From: an uncultured Lachnospiraceae bacterium
GTDB lineage: Bacteria; Bacillota; Clostridia; Lachnospirales; Lachnospiraceae
Direction of reading: 5' to 3'
Assembly: GCA_900557385.1 (NCBI GenBank)
Contig: USSP01000146.1
Span: 1-5,243, forward strand
Length of the DNA: 5,243 bases
The position numbers and the translations under genes were made by a program. Below are positions 5,096 to 5,243 of this stretch, in pieces (position 1 is the first letter of the stretch; each line of letters begins with the position of its first letter). Under the pieces are notes generated by a model. It did not search any database, was not told the DNA's origin, and saw nothing but the letters and a program-made list of their open reading frames with translations.

Positions 5096-5243
5096 GAAGT
5101 GCCTTTGAATCTTTTGTGTTGTGTGGATTGAGAGGGATAAATGCCTCGCCATCATATACCGATTTCACGGTATTGTAGATGCTTTTCACATCGTAGCCCT
5201 TGTCGGCAAGGAAGGCGCCGTCCGGGCCCATTTCAACGTGCTG
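5085..5243 (-). mobile_element. Truncated DDE transposase fragment, running off the right edge
   Basis: On the minus strand a frame enters from the window edge and ends at TGA (5087-5085), giving 52 residues. It contains LADKGYDVKSIYN and, further on, AFIPLNPHNTKDSK, which resemble the second-aspartate region of DDE transposases of the IS4/IS5-like (DDE_Tnp_1) type; the Asp of ADKGYD is the likely catalytic residue. The resemblance stops after KDSK, far before the expected C-terminal Glu region, and the last residues overlap the end of the DUF134 gene. The element is therefore cut inside its coding region, and I see no terminal inverted repeat at the junction. Exact family cannot be fixed from this piece. 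Confidence 0.75.
5092..5178 (+). pseudogene. Remnant start of the gene coupled to DUF134, disrupted by transposase sequence
   Basis: ATG 5092 overlaps the DUF134 stop (ATGA) and has AAAGGAG (5077-5083) at good spacing, so a real gene once began here. The frame reads MRSAF and ends at TAG 5176-5178 after 28 residues, but from about codon 5 onward the DNA is the antisense of the transposase fragment, so only the first few codons can be native. The identity of the lost gene cannot be read. Confidence 0.5.

Noticed and set aside
1..5243. CRISPR array, tRNA or rRNA genes
   Set aside because: No regularly spaced repeats, no T-loop or anticodon arm pattern, and no rRNA-like segments were seen.

Overview
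The window looks like chromosomal DNA of an anaerobic, moderate-GC Firmicute, probably a Clostridia member. Almost every gene has a strong AGGAGG-type Shine-Dalgarno site, genes are tightly packed, promoters are sigma-A-like, and the protein set (clostridial-type rhodaneses, CoA-disulfide reductase-like flavoprotein, UPF0251/DUF134 regulator) fits. Species cannot be assigned from the sequence alone.

Layout. 1-147: no convincing gene; a possible RNA hairpin at 6-66. 148-964: a regulated promoter and a short-chain dehydrogenase/reductase (SDR) gene broken by one TAA exactly at the catalytic lysine codon. 1025-1414: rhodanese lipoprotein. 1411-1451: a second copy of the same promoter/operator arrangement. 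1486-3817: tightly coupled thioredoxin, single-domain rhodanese and CoA-disulfide reductase-rhodanese fusion, ending in a long hairpin that probably terminates both strands. On the minus strand, 4582-3865 encodes a Crp/Fnr-type regulator and an overlapping, previously easy-to-miss 21-residue membrane peptide. 4607-4672 holds back-to-back divergent promoters with both -35 boxes inside one perfect inverted repeat. 4718-5095 is a DUF134 DNA-binding protein. Its coupled downstream gene starts at 5092 but is replaced almost at once by a truncated transposase running in from the right edge.

How it fits together (inference). The plus-strand genes form a sulfane-sulfur (persulfide/polysulfide) handling set: an extracytoplasmic rhodanese, a cytosolic rhodanese, a third rhodanese domain fused to a pyridine-nucleotide disulfide reductase, and a thioredoxin for reduction. 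Two promoters in this set carry the same GTGA-N5-TCAC palindrome exactly 22 bp before a TATACT -10 box, placing the operator near -41, the usual position of a class II Crp/Fnr activator. The regulator encoded convergently has a CRP-type R-E-x-x-x-R recognition helix, the type that reads GTGA half-sites, but lacks the cAMP-pocket signature. The simplest model is a self-contained sulfur-responsive regulon, with the regulator and a DUF134 protein made from mutually exclusive divergent promoters.
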